A stretch of DNA of 64,000 nt from Nitrospirota bacterium (GTDB lineage: Bacteria; Nitrospirota; Leptospirillia; Leptospirillales; Leptospirillaceae): contig JAKADN010000001.1 of the NCBI GenBank assembly GCA_021820445.1, positions 62,001-126,000 of the forward strand, in the 5' to 3' direction. Positions within the stretch are counted from its first letter, which is position 1, and each line of letters starts with the position of its first letter. Shown here one piece after another: positions 1 through 7,872 of the stretch. The notes beneath the pieces were generated by a model. It was given only the letters and a program-made list of their open reading frames with translations, was not told the origin of the DNA and ran no database searches. The position numbers and the translations under genes were made by a program.

Positions 1-687
1 TCCATCGGACTGATCCGTCGCCGGGACATGGTCTATCACCATCTGGCGCAAGGAAGCGATCCAGAGGGTCGGGACGAAATCCGGGACGACCGAACCCTCG
101 GACGGGTCTTTCTCGACTTTTTCAGGACCCCCGCCGTCAGGGTCCTGCTTCTCTCGACCGCCCTCTTTCAGGTCGCCAACGCCCCGGTCATGCCGCTTCT
201 CATGCTTTATCTGCGCTTTTTAAATGGCGGAAACGGGATGCTTGCCTGGGTCGTGATCCTGGCCCAGGCCACCATGATTCCCGTAGCCTGGGCCGCGGCC
301 CGGCTCAGCTCGCGGTGGGGCCACAAGCTCGTCTTTTCGCTGGCCTTTTTCATCATGCCGCTCCGGTCGATGATCTGCGCCTCCACCATGAACACGGAGA
401 TTCTCCTGGCGACGCAGATCCTGGACGGGGTCGCGGCAGGGATCTACGGGGTTTCGGTGGCCCTGATCGTGAGCGATCTGACCCGGGGAAGGAAGGGATT
501 CAATCTCCTGATGGGACTCTCCCAGATCGCCATGGCGTTGGGCTCGGTCGTGGGGCCGGCCCTCCAGGGGGTTTCGGTAGGGGATGTGGGGTTCCGCTTC
601 GCCTTTCTCGTCTTCGCCGGAATCGCCGCTCTGGCCGCGGGGATCTTCTCCCATTTCATGCCAGACCCCCCGCGCGCCGTTCCTTGA
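1..687 (+). CDS. MFS transporter, C-terminal part (5' end outside window)
   Basis: The reading frame is open from base 1, so the ORF-track start at base 28 is only the first internal Met and the gene begins upstream. The visible 228 residues hold about six hydrophobic membrane segments with short charged loops (for example between VAWAAARLSSRWGHK and the next helix). This fits the second six-helix half of a major facilitator. A cytoplasmic SxxxRRRD-type linker precedes it, as in the central loop of MFS proteins. The substrate cannot be told from sequence. No downstream partner is obvious; a degraded toxin-antitoxin region follows. Confidence 0.8.
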   Translation, partial: SIGLIRRRDMVYHHLAQGSDPEGRDEIRDDRTLGRVFLDFFRTPAVRVLLLSTALFQVANAPVMPLLMLYLRFLNGGNGMLAWVVILAQATMIPVAWAAARLSSRWGHKLVFSLAFFIMPLRSMICASTMNTEILLATQILDGVAAGIYGVSVALIVSDLTRGRKGFNLLMGLSQIAMALGSVVGPALQGVSVGDVGFRFAFLVFAGIAALAAGIFSHFMPDPPRAVP

Positions 688-884
688 GGGGGCCTTTTCC
701 GGGCGCTAGGGGTGGTTCTTCCCTCCAGTCCGGATGTCTTTGAAAGGGTCCGGAGGATCCTTGAGGCATCGGCCGCATAGGCCACGACAAGAATCGATAA
801 AAGAACCAGATCTTTCTCTTTCGGAAAAAATCGTCCCTGTTTCTGACATCCTGGAAATTTAAGGATATTTTTTCATATGATTTA

Positions 885-901
885 CATGGTAATAATCCAT
901 G
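885..901 (+). promoter_or_regulatory. Candidate operator: inverted repeat in front of the first antitoxin gene
   Basis: CATGG-TAATAAT-CCATG is a perfect 5-bp inverted repeat around an AT-rich, -10-like core, 20 bases upstream of the antitoxin ATG. VapB-type antitoxins usually autoregulate through such palindromes over their promoter. The assignment rests on symmetry and position only. Confidence 0.4.
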
Positions 902-921
902 GGCGTTATAAGGAGGCTCCC

Positions 922-1131
922 ATGTCAAAGGCCACCATTATATTGCCCAGAGAGCTTTTGAATGAGTTGATGTACCTCCTCCATGCCAAAAGCAAGACGG
1001 AGACCGTCATGAAGGCCGTTCTGGAGGAGATCCGACGAAAAAAAGTGGAAAGAGTCCAGTCAGTGGCCGGCTCCATGGAATTTGTGAGATCTGCGGAGAA
1101 ATTGCGCCACGGAGACGAGCGGCTTGGATAA
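922..1131 (+). CDS. VapB-type antitoxin (small DNA-binding protein)
   Basis: A 69-residue protein starting MSKATIILPRELLNELMYLL. It has the N-terminal ribbon-helix-helix-like pattern of VapB antitoxins and a charged C-terminal tail. The ATG at 922 is chosen over the track start at 877 because a strong AAGGAGG lies 6 bases upstream. The adjacent downstream DNA (8-nt overlap) encodes a recognisable but broken PIN-domain toxin, so this antitoxin now appears to be an orphan. In this family the antitoxin would neutralise VapC and repress its own promoter. The family call rests on length, fold pattern and neighbour; the exact subfamily is uncertain. Confidence 0.65.
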   Translation: MSKATIILPRELLNELMYLLHAKSKTETVMKAVLEEIRRKKVERVQSVAGSMEFVRSAEKLRHGDERLG

Positions 1132-1480
1132 GGTCTTGGTCGACACCTCCGTCTGGATTAAGTTTTTATTAAATCTGGTCATTTCTACACTCTCGTTTAG
1201 ACCCTCCTCGCCAAGGATAGGGCCTGTATGGTCGGGCCCATTTTTGCCGAACTGATGCAAGGATCGAAGACGGTAAAGGATTGGAAGTTTTAGGGAATTC
1301 ATCCATGCCTTCGCGTTGCTGCCGGAAAATCCTTCCCTTTGGAGAAAGGTTGGGGACCTGTCTTTCCGGCTCCGGAAGCAGGGAATGGCCCTGGGGCTGG
1401 CTGATTGCTTCATTGCCGTTTCCGCCCGGAAAGGGGGCGTGGCTCTTCTGAGTTTGGACAGCCTTTCTCCCTCATCAAAA
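1124..1480 (+). pseudogene. Broken vapC-like PIN-domain toxin
   Basis: Three frames carry consecutive pieces of a PIN-domain ribonuclease. LDKVLVDTSVWIKFLL starts from a TTG overlapping the antitoxin stop. GPIFAELMQGSKTVKDWKF follows in another frame, then a TAG stop. WRKVGDLSFRLRKQGMALGLADCFIAVSARKGGVALL resumes in the first frame. The pieces occur in the normal VapC order, including the first catalytic Asp (VDTSVW), the middle Glu (AEL) and the late Asp (LADCFIA). At least two frameshifts and a stop make a full-length toxin impossible. Confidence 0.75.
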
Positions 1481-1525
1481 AGGACGCAACGATTCGTCCT
1501 TACGGCCAGGATGGATCGCCTTTCC

Positions 1526-2203
1526 TCACCGGATGATCATCATCTGATTTCCTCCCCGCTGGAACTCGTAGGGAACCGGTTCGATCGCGATGCGGTAGCC
1601 TTCTTCGGACAGGCTTTCCACGACAGGGTCCAGATGGCGTGACCAGACCGCCCCCAACTCCAGAAGAGGGAACACTCGGATCTCCCGGGCTACCCGGCGA
1701 AGCTCCCGGATTGACCGAAGATGGAAGTCGAGTGAGAGGTGGGGACTGTAGAGAAAGAGGTAATGGGAGCAGAGTGCGAGCCCGAATTCGCCCGTCCGGA
1801 AGGGGAGTTCCGGCAATGAGAGGTCGAGATACCGCCCGTCTTTGCGCCCCCGGGGATAGTCTTCCAGGAAGGCGTTCATGGCGTCCATTCGGGTCTGACC
1901 CAGAGACTCGACGGAAGGAATCGTTTTCCAAACGAATTCGTGGGCATTCTTCCGGGTTTCGGAAAGAACGGTGTCGAAGACCTGATCGATCCGGGTCCGG
2001 ATCTCTCCACAGGAGAATCGGTAAAGGGGATCGACCGAGACGACCGCTCCTCCCCGGGATGTGAGTCCCGCGTTGAAGCTCGCCGGACCATCGGCGCACC
2101 CCAGGATCCGTTCTGCAAGATCCCCCTCCGAAAGAGCAAACATCTCCCGGTATTCCTCGTAGGATCGCCCCCAGGGAACGATCTCGTCAAGGGTGAAAGC
2201 CAC
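1526..2203 (-). CDS. Predicted class I SAM-dependent methyltransferase-like protein
   Basis: A 225-residue soluble protein. Around residues 30-60 it has a Rossmann-like opening (RILGCADGPASFNAGLTSRGGAVVSVDPLY) resembling methyltransferase motif I with an acidic residue ending strand 2. Later come a motif-IV-like FGLALCSHYLFLY and a post-motif segment (LRRVAREIRVFPLLEL) typical of SAM-dependent methyltransferases. The substrate is unknown. It stands alone between two decayed toxin-antitoxin loci and is divergent from the first. The start is the first Met; an AGGAGCC sequence lies just upstream. The methyltransferase fold is likely, but catalytic activity is not shown by the sequence. Confidence 0.65.
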   Translation of the reverse strand: MAFTLDEIVPWGRSYEEYREMFALSEGDLAERILGCADGPASFNAGLTSRGGAVVSVDPLYRFSCGEIRTRIDQVFDTVLSETRKNAHEFVWKTIPSVESLGQTRMDAMNAFLEDYPRGRKDGRYLDLSLPELPFRTGEFGLALCSHYLFLYSPHLSLDFHLRSIRELRRVAREIRVFPLLELGAVWSRHLDPVVESLSEEGYRIAIEPVPYEFQRGGNQMMIIR

Positions 2204-2587
2204 ACAGGCTCCTTTCTAAAAAGGGAAATTTGTTCGGAGTTCCCGATTTCCCAGCGACCGGGACTTTAAGAAAAGACCCTTCAGGAACACCTTCACTGTG
2301 TTTGCAAATCCATTCGGATCGTCCTCATGGACTGCGTGCCCTCCGTGTGTCAGGGGTCACGAGCCGACGTCGGACCGCTGCAGGGCCATTTGGTCAGGTT
2401 TCGCTTGTGTTGTGACCCTGCACTCCCGCCGGTCAAGAGTTCCGGAGATCGGGGTCAAGCTAGTCGGCCCATATGAAATGAGGCCGCCTTGACACATTCA
2501 CGTCACATTTTTCTGAGGCTCATCCTTACCGGGTCCTCTCGGATCGGAGTTTTTCTTCAGCTCTGGCTTTGACGGGAATCTGAAAGC
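2204..2587. other. Non-coding stretch, no gene recognised
   Basis: About 380 bases between the methyltransferase-like gene and the second decayed toxin gene. Only short ORFs with no family resemblance occur (for example 2298-2492). An isolated TTGACA at 2489 has no good -10 partner. The stretch may be eroded accessory DNA; nothing specific can be supported. Confidence 0.5.
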
Positions 2588-2955
2588 TCACAGCCTTGCA
2601 AAGGAGATCTTCAGGGAAAGGGAGACCGAATGGAGCCTCCTGTCCCGAGTCCAGAGGGATCCCCTTTCAGAAAGTGAAACCGAAGAAAGGAGATGGGCAT
2701 CAAGATAGCCGATCCCTTTTCCGGAGATTCCTCGATGTTCGATGAAAAACAGAAATTCTTCTTCGGTGGAGGAAGGAGCCCGGGGCAGATTTTGAAGGAA
2801 CTCAAGAATCTCCTTCCGATTCTTCAGATTTCAACAGGCGAGTTCCCCGACGATAAAAGGGTGGATCAGGACCTGGCCTGCTTCGAGAAGGTCCTGAAGG
2901 ACAGGACTTCCTTGCGCAAATGATCGATCCAGACAGAGGTATCGACAAGAACCAC
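2588..2955 (-). pseudogene. Broken vapC toxin of the second TA locus
   Basis: Directly after the antitoxin stop, a GTG-initiated frame reads VVLVDTSVWIDHLRK, the canonical VapC N-terminus. After a frameshift the homology continues as SPVLQDLLEAGQVLIHPFIVGELAC, then an in-frame TGA, then NLKNRKEILEFLQNLPRAPSSTEEEFLFFIEHRGISGKGIGYLDAHLLSSVSLSERGSLWTRDRRL. All PIN-domain blocks are present in order, but one frameshift and one nonsense codon inactivate the gene. The shadow ORFs on the plus strand here (2693-2923) are not real. Confidence 0.85.
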
Positions 2956-2959
2956 GCGG

Positions 2960-3160
2960 CTAGGTCCGACGGCTTGGCCGGCGTCGGGGAACGGACTTTA
3001 GTTGGGGTTCGCTCCCTCCCAAAAGAGCGAGGCGTCTTGCTCTTTCCCGCTCGATCAACGCTTTGAGCCCCTCTCGCACCAGTGCTGTTTTTTCGTTCGC
3101 CCCACTTATTTTTTTGGGCTTGGCGAGAAGTTCGTCGTCAATGTTCAAGGTCGTTCTCAC
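2960..3160 (-). CDS. vapB: VapB-type antitoxin (type II TA)
   Basis: A 66-residue protein MRTTLNIDDELL...EKTALVREGLKALIERERARRLALLGG. It matches the well-known VapB/DUF2191-type antitoxin pattern: an N-terminal strand for DNA binding, a central helix, and a C-terminal tail that wraps the toxin. The start is GTG at 3160 with an AAGGA sequence upstream. It lies 4 bases before the GTG of a vapC gene that is broken by a frameshift and a stop, so the antitoxin has no functional partner in this locus. It could still act on related toxins elsewhere; that is speculation. Confidence 0.8.
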   Translation of the reverse strand: MRTTLNIDDELLAKPKKISGANEKTALVREGLKALIERERARRLALLGGSEPQLKSVPRRRPSRRT

Positions 3161-3189
3161 ATTTTTTCCTTATTGTTGCATCAAAAAAG

Positions 3190-3203
3190 TCATCAATTGA
3201 TGA
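3190..3203. promoter_or_regulatory. Perfect palindrome upstream of vapB, candidate autoregulatory operator
   Basis: TCATCAATTGATGA is a 14-base perfect palindrome located 30 bases upstream of the vapB GTG. Its position and symmetry suit a binding site for the VapB (or former VapBC) repressor. No strong -35/-10 pair was identified with it. Confidence 0.45.
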
Positions 3204-3434
3204 TGATTATTATGACATAACGCCTGACCCCGACAAAGGTTGTGCTCTCTCCTCACAGTCGCGAGCTTGACCATCGGCTTTGGCCCGGACGAAAAGTTTC
3301 ATCCCGGGTTGGCGGAACAGCAAGCCGGGGATCCTGTCAGCACAGGGTAGCGGTCAGGTCATTTTCAGGGGAGAAGGTTTTGAGGAGGCCGGAGAGGGAG
3401 CCCCGGAACGTTTTCGGGCCAAGGAGGGGTTTGA

Positions 3435-3887
3435 TTACTGACGATTGCCGGTCCCCTTCGGGACGGTGGGCAAGAGAAGGATTTTCTGGATCAGGGCGCC
3501 CTTCGGCGTCTCCCGATAATCGATCTCGAGGTCCGTCCCTTTTTTGAGGGCCCTGACCCCCACCGTCCGGCCCCCGGAGTAGACCATCGTGTCGGGGACC
3601 AGAACCCCTCCGAAGAGGAAGACAAGAAAAGGGTCCTTCCCCAGGGTGGCGGTCAGGGTCATAGGGTGGTGTGACAGATCCAGGCTGTCGAGGCGGCCAA
3701 CAAAACGCCGCAGGGAGGGAGATCTGGCTTCGGGCTTCTTCAGACCCGGATGGGCAACCGGTGGATGGAGCTCGGCCGACGCGATTCCAGGCAAGAGAAG
3801 GAGCACCAGAAGAAGGGCCGGGAGTCCGAAGCGCCGTCCTGCGGGAAGGAGAAACTGTGAAAGGGGGAGGCGGCCAGGGGGATTCAT
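3435..3887 (-). CDS. Hypothetical secreted protein coupled to glgX
   Basis: A 150-residue protein of unknown family. A hydrophobic segment ([21 protein letters not shown], residues about 20-40) ending in an AxA-type site indicates a Sec signal peptide. The mature part is small and beta-rich ([33 protein letters not shown]), and resembles small periplasmic OB- or metal-binding-type domains without a firm match. Its ATG overlaps the glgX stop by 4 bases (ATGA), so it is the last gene of the trehalose/glycogen operon and probably translationally coupled. Why a secreted protein belongs to this operon is unclear. Confidence 0.65.
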   Translation of the reverse strand: MNPPGRLPLSQFLLPAGRRFGLPALLLVLLLLPGIASAELHPPVAHPGLKKPEARSPSLRRFVGRLDSLDLSHHPMTLTATLGKDPFLVFLFGGVLVPDTMVYSGGRTVGVRALKKGTDLEIDYRETPKGALIQKILLLPTVPKGTGNRQ

Positions 3888-6085
3888 GGAGAGGAACCGT
3901 TACCCCCGGCAGGAATCGGGCGTGGGAGAGGCCGGGCGACCTCTGCTCCGGATTTGCTTTCCTGCAGGACGAAGAGGGCCATCGACCGCCCCGGGGTATC
4001 ATAAGGGCGCCCTCCCCGAAAAAAGCTCCGGCGGGGAGGGAGGGCCCCCGGACGGGGGTGGGCGGTGTCGAGAAGAAGGGACCAGTGGGCGCCCTTCCGG
4101 TGGGCGGGCAGGATGAAGGAGACGGTGTCGTAGTGGGCGTTGAAGAGGATGAGGAGGGTGTCTCCCGACAGGGGACGCCCCCGGCTGTCCCGCTCATCGA
4201 TCAGGTCTCCCGAGAGTCTGACCCCCAGGGTCCGGACAAAATCGGCGTTCCACTCCTCGTCGGTCATCTCGTGGCCGGTGGGGGAGAACCAGGAGATGTC
4301 CTTGATCTCCGAGCCGCGGATCTTGCGCCCGTGGAAGAACTTCCTCCGCCGGAGGACAGGGGAGGAGCGGCGGAGGGCGATCATGAAGCGGGTGAAGGCG
4401 AGAAGGTTTTTCTGGTCGGCCGTCAGGGTCCAGTCATACCAGGAGAGGTCGTTGTCCTGGCAGTAGGCGTTGTTGTTTCCCCGCTGGGTCCGGGCGATCT
4501 CGTCGCCGCCGCAGAGCATCGGGACTCCCTGGGAGACCATGAGGGTTGCGATGAAGTTCCGCATCTGGCGGAGCCTGAGATCGCGGATCTCAGGTTTGTC
4601 GGTCGGGCCCTCTTCTCCGCAGTTCCAGCTGATGTTGTCGTTGTTTCCGTCACGGTTTTCCTCGAGATTGGCCTCGTTGTGCTTGTCGTTGTAACTCACG
4701 AGGTCGTTTAAGGTGAATCCGTCGTGGGCGGTGACGAAGTTGATGCTCGCGTGGGGGCGTCGTCCCTCCTGCTCATAGAGATCGCTGCTTCCGGAGAGGC
4801 GGGTGGCGAGTTCCGCCACCTGGCGCCCGTCCCCTTTCCAGAAGCGACGGATCGTGTCCCGGTACAGCCCGTTCCATTCAGTCCAGAGTGAGGGAAAGTT
4901 CCCGACCTGGTAGCCGCCTTCTCCCACGTCCCACGGTTCGGCGATCAGCTTCACCTGGGAGACGACAGGGTCCTGCTGGATGACGTCGAAGAAGGCGGAG
5001 AGCTTGTCGACCTCGTGGAGCTCCCGGGCCAGGGCGCTGGCCAGGTCGAACCGGAATCCGTCCACATGCATCTCGAGGATCCAGTAGCGGAGGCTGTCCA
5101 TGATCATCTGGAGGACCTGGGGATGGCGCATGTTCAGGGTGTTTCCGCACCCGGTGTAGTCCATGTAGTACCGGGGCTCCTTTTCCATCAGGCGGTAGTA
5201 GGTCGGGTTGTCGATTCCCCGGAGCGACAGGGTGGGACCCAGGTGGTTTCCCTCGCAGGTGTGGTTGTAGACCACGTCGAGGATGACCTCGATGCCCGCG
5301 TCGTGGAGCGTCCGGACCATCCGCTTGAACTCGTTCGAGGGAGACATGGTTCCCGAGCCGTAGCGGTTGTCCGGGGCAAAGTAGGAGAGGGTGTTGTATC
5401 CCCAGTAGTTGGTGAGCCCCCGGGTGACGAGTGTGTGCTCACTCGCGTGTTGGTGGACCGGCAGAAGTTCGACGGCGGTGATCCCCAGATCCGTGAGATA
5501 GTCGACGACCGGTTCGCTGGCGAGCCCGGCGTAAGTGCCGCGAAGCTCCGGCGGAAGATCCGGGTGCAAGGCGGTGAGCCCCTTGACGTGGGTTTCGTAG
5601 ATGACCGTCTCCGACCAGGGGGTCCGGGGAGGCCGGTCGGTCCCCCAGACGTAGGCCGGATCGAGAACGACCGCGAGAGGGGCCCCTGCGGCATTGTCCC
5701 GGGTGTCCATCACCTTGTCCCCTTCGGGATGGCCGAGAGGATAGGCGAAGAGCGTGTCGTCCCACCGGACCCTCCGGGCGATCTCCTTGGCATAGGGATC
5801 CAGAACGACCTTGTTCGGATTGAACCTAAGTCCTCTGTCGGGATCGTAGGCTCCATGGACCCGATAACCGTAAATCAGCCCCGGCCGGGCATCGGGAAGG
5901 TAGAGGTGCCAGATGTGGTTGGTCCGCTCGGAGAGGGGAATGCGGATCGATTCGGCGGTGGCGGAGCCGTCGGGAAAGAGGCAGAGTTCCACCCCTTCCG
6001 CGTTCTCGGAAAAAAGGGAGAAGTTGACCCCTTTTCCGTCCCAGGTGGCTCCCAGGGGAAAGGGTTTTCCGGGCATGGTCCTCAC
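3884..6085 (-). CDS. glgX: Glycogen debranching enzyme GlgX (GH13 isoamylase type)
   Basis: Hydrolyses alpha-1,6 branches of glycogen limit dextrin in the cytoplasm, supplying linear maltodextrins to TreY. The 733 residues match the family length. An N-terminal CBM48-like domain ([28 protein letters not shown]) is followed by the GH13 barrel: region I DVVYNH (270-275), region [10 protein letters not shown] with nucleophile Asp about 347, region III AEPWD with acid Glu about 383, region IV TAHDG about 460. The start GTG (6085) overlaps the treS stop as GTGA; an ATG at 6076 is the alternative. All catalytic residues are intact. Confidence 0.93.
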   Translation of the reverse strand: MRTMPGKPFPLGATWDGKGVNFSLFSENAEGVELCLFPDGSATAESIRIPLSERTNHIWHLYLPDARPGLIYGYRVHGAYDPDRGLRFNPNKVVLDPYAKEIARRVRWDDTLFAYPLGHPEGDKVMDTRDNAAGAPLAVVLDPAYVWGTDRPPRTPWSETVIYETHVKGLTALHPDLPPELRGTYAGLASEPVVDYLTDLGITAVELLPVHQHASEHTLVTRGLTNYWGYNTLSYFAPDNRYGSGTMSPSNEFKRMVRTLHDAGIEVILDVVYNHTCEGNHLGPTLSLRGIDNPTYYRLMEKEPRYYMDYTGCGNTLNMRHPQVLQMIMDSLRYWILEMHVDGFRFDLASALARELHEVDKLSAFFDVIQQDPVVSQVKLIAEPWDVGEGGYQVGNFPSLWTEWNGLYRDTIRRFWKGDGRQVAELATRLSGSSDLYEQEGRRPHASINFVTAHDGFTLNDLVSYNDKHNEANLEENRDGNNDNISWNCGEEGPTDKPEIRDLRLRQMRNFIATLMVSQGVPMLCGGDEIARTQRGNNNAYCQDNDLSWYDWTLTADQKNLLAFTRFMIALRRSSPVLRRRKFFHGRKIRGSEIKDISWFSPTGHEMTDEEWNADFVRTLGVRLSGDLIDERDSRGRPLSGDTLLILFNAHYDTVSFILPAHRKGAHWSLLLDTAHPRPGALPPRRSFFRGGRPYDTPGRSMALFVLQESKSGAEVARPLPRPIPAGGNGSSP

Positions 6086-7872
6086 GGTCCCTGTCCTTCG
6101 GGCCCGGCCGTGGAGCGGCGCCCGGACCGGGGAGATCCCGAAGCGCGCGTCTTTTTTTTCGGATTCTCAGGCGACTGGACATCTCCCAGACGACGGTGGG
6201 GGTGGGAGTGGGGGGCTCCTTGAGTGCGGCCGGGAGGGTGCAATGCGAGCCAGAAGAACCCATAGGGACTCACCGTGAAGTGAAATCGGGAATTCCGGAT
6301 GGGGGGGAAGGGATTGTTGCCGAAAAGCTCCACGGGAACATGGTTCCGGAATCGGGAGAGGTCGACCGTCACTGATTCGGTGCGGTCCGAGAGGTTGTTG
6401 AGGATCAGGACGACATCGTCCCCCAGCTCGCGCAGATAGGCCAGAACACTCCGGTTTCGGGTATTCAGGATGGTCAACCGCCCGCGCCCGAACAGTCTGG
6501 TCGCCTGCCGGACGGCCAGCATCTGCCGGAGGGTGTTGAGGGGGCTGGTGGGATAGCGGGCCTGGTTTTCCACATTGACGACCTGGTAGCCGTAGATGGG
6601 GTTCTGGATGACCGGAGCGTAAAGGTCGGAGGGGTTGGCCCGGGAAAATCCTCCATTCCGGTCGGAGGACCATTGCATCGGGGTCCGGACTCCGTTCCGG
6701 TCCCCGAGATGGACATTGTCTCCCATGCCGATTTCGTCGCCATAGTAAAGAATGGGTGTTCCGGGAAGGGTCAGGAGCAGGCTGTGCATGAGGTCGATCT
6801 TCCGGCGGTCGTTCTGCATGAGGGGAGCGAGCCTCCGCCGGATCCCGATGTTGAGCCGCATCCGCGGATCCTGGGCGTAGGTGGACCACAGGTAGTCGCG
6901 CTCCTGGTCGCTCACCATCTCGAGGGTCAGCTCGTCGTGGTTTCTGAGGAAGATCGCCCATTGGCAGCTCTCCGGAATGGGCGGGGTCTGCTCGAGGATG
7001 TCGATGACGGGCTTCCGGTCTCCCCGGGCGATGGCGATGAAGAGCCGGGGCATGAGGGGGAAGTGGTAGGCCATGTGGAACTCGTCGCCGTTTCCGAAGT
7101 AGGGAAGGACGTCCTGGGGCCACTGGTTGGCCTCGGCCAGAAGCATCCGGCCGGGGAACTCACGGTCGACCTCGGCCCGGAGGCGCTTCATGAAGGCGTG
7201 GGTCTCCGGAAGGTTCTCGCAGTTCGTGCCCTCCCGCTCGTAGAGATAGGGAACGGCGTCGCAGCGGAGGCCGTCCACCCCGAGGGAGAACCAGAACTTG
7301 ACCACCTTCAGAAGCTCCTCCTGGACCATGGGATTGTCGAAGTTCAGGTCGGGCTGGTGGTGAAAGAAACGGTGCCAGTAGTACTGGCGCGTGCGGGGCT
7401 CCCAGGTCCAGTTCGACTTCTCCGTGTCGCTGAAAATGATCCGGGTTTCCTTGTAGCGGTCCGGGGTGTCGCTCCAGACGTAGTAGTCCCGGAAGGGAGA
7501 GGAGCGGGAGGAGGCGGCGGAAATGAACCAGGGATGGGTGTTGGAGGTGTGGTTCAGCACCAGCTCCGTGATGACGCGGATCCCACGGTCATGGGCCGCC
7601 GAGAGGAAGCGCTGGAACTCCTCCATCGTTCCGTAGGGGGGGTAGAGGGCGTAGTAGTTCCGGATGTCGTAGCCGTCGTCCCGAAGCGGGGAGTCGGTGA
7701 AAGGAAGGAGCCAGAGGGCCGTGACGCCCAGGTCCTGAAGATAGTCGAGGCGTCCCGTCAGTCCGGCAAAGTCTCCGATTCCGTCGGCGTTGGAGTCGAA
7801 AAAAGACTTGACCGGGATTTCGTAGATGATGACGTCCTTGTACCAGTCGGAGGCTCCTCCGAGGGTTGTCAT
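6082..7872 (-). CDS. treS: Trehalose synthase TreS (maltose alpha-D-glucosyltransferase)
   Basis: Interconverts maltose and trehalose by intramolecular transglucosylation (GH13 family 16). The 596-residue protein shows [19 protein letters not shown], region I LVLNHTS (N107, H108), region [12 protein letters not shown] (nucleophile D205), region [12 protein letters not shown] (acid E247) and region [10 protein letters not shown] (H312, D313). [18 protein letters not shown] is typical of TreS. No maltokinase domain is fused. The last 45 residues (after LALHPPGR) are rich in Pro, Arg, Ser and Lys and look disordered, an unusual tail. ATG overlaps the upstream stop by 4 bases. A catalytically degenerate paralogue is encoded immediately upstream. 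Confidence 0.93.
   Translation of the reverse strand: MTTLGGASDWYKDVIIYEIPVKSFFDSNADGIGDFAGLTGRLDYLQDLGVTALWLLPFTDSPLRDDGYDIRNYYALYPPYGTMEEFQRFLSAAHDRGIRVITELVLNHTSNTHPWFISAASSRSSPFRDYYVWSDTPDRYKETRIIFSDTEKSNWTWEPRTRQYYWHRFFHHQPDLNFDNPMVQEELLKVVKFWFSLGVDGLRCDAVPYLYEREGTNCENLPETHAFMKRLRAEVDREFPGRMLLAEANQWPQDVLPYFGNGDEFHMAYHFPLMPRLFIAIARGDRKPVIDILEQTPPIPESCQWAIFLRNHDELTLEMVSDQERDYLWSTYAQDPRMRLNIGIRRRLAPLMQNDRRKIDLMHSLLLTLPGTPILYYGDEIGMGDNVHLGDRNGVRTPMQWSSDRNGGFSRANPSDLYAPVIQNPIYGYQVVNVENQARYPTSPLNTLRQMLAVRQATRLFGRGRLTILNTRNRSVLAYLRELGDDVVLILNNLSDRTESVTVDLSRFRNHVPVELFGNNPFPPIRNSRFHFTVSPYGFFWLALHPPGRTQGAPHSHPHRRLGDVQSPENPKKKTRASGSPRSGRRSTAGPEGQGP

Noticed and set aside
2461-2510. TTGACA sequence suggesting a promoter in the 2.2-2.6 kb gap
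   Set aside because: No acceptable -10 at 15-19 bases and no gene downstream on that strand.
2693-2923. 76-residue plus-strand ORF
   Set aside because: Lies antisense to recognisable VapC blocks of the broken toxin gene.
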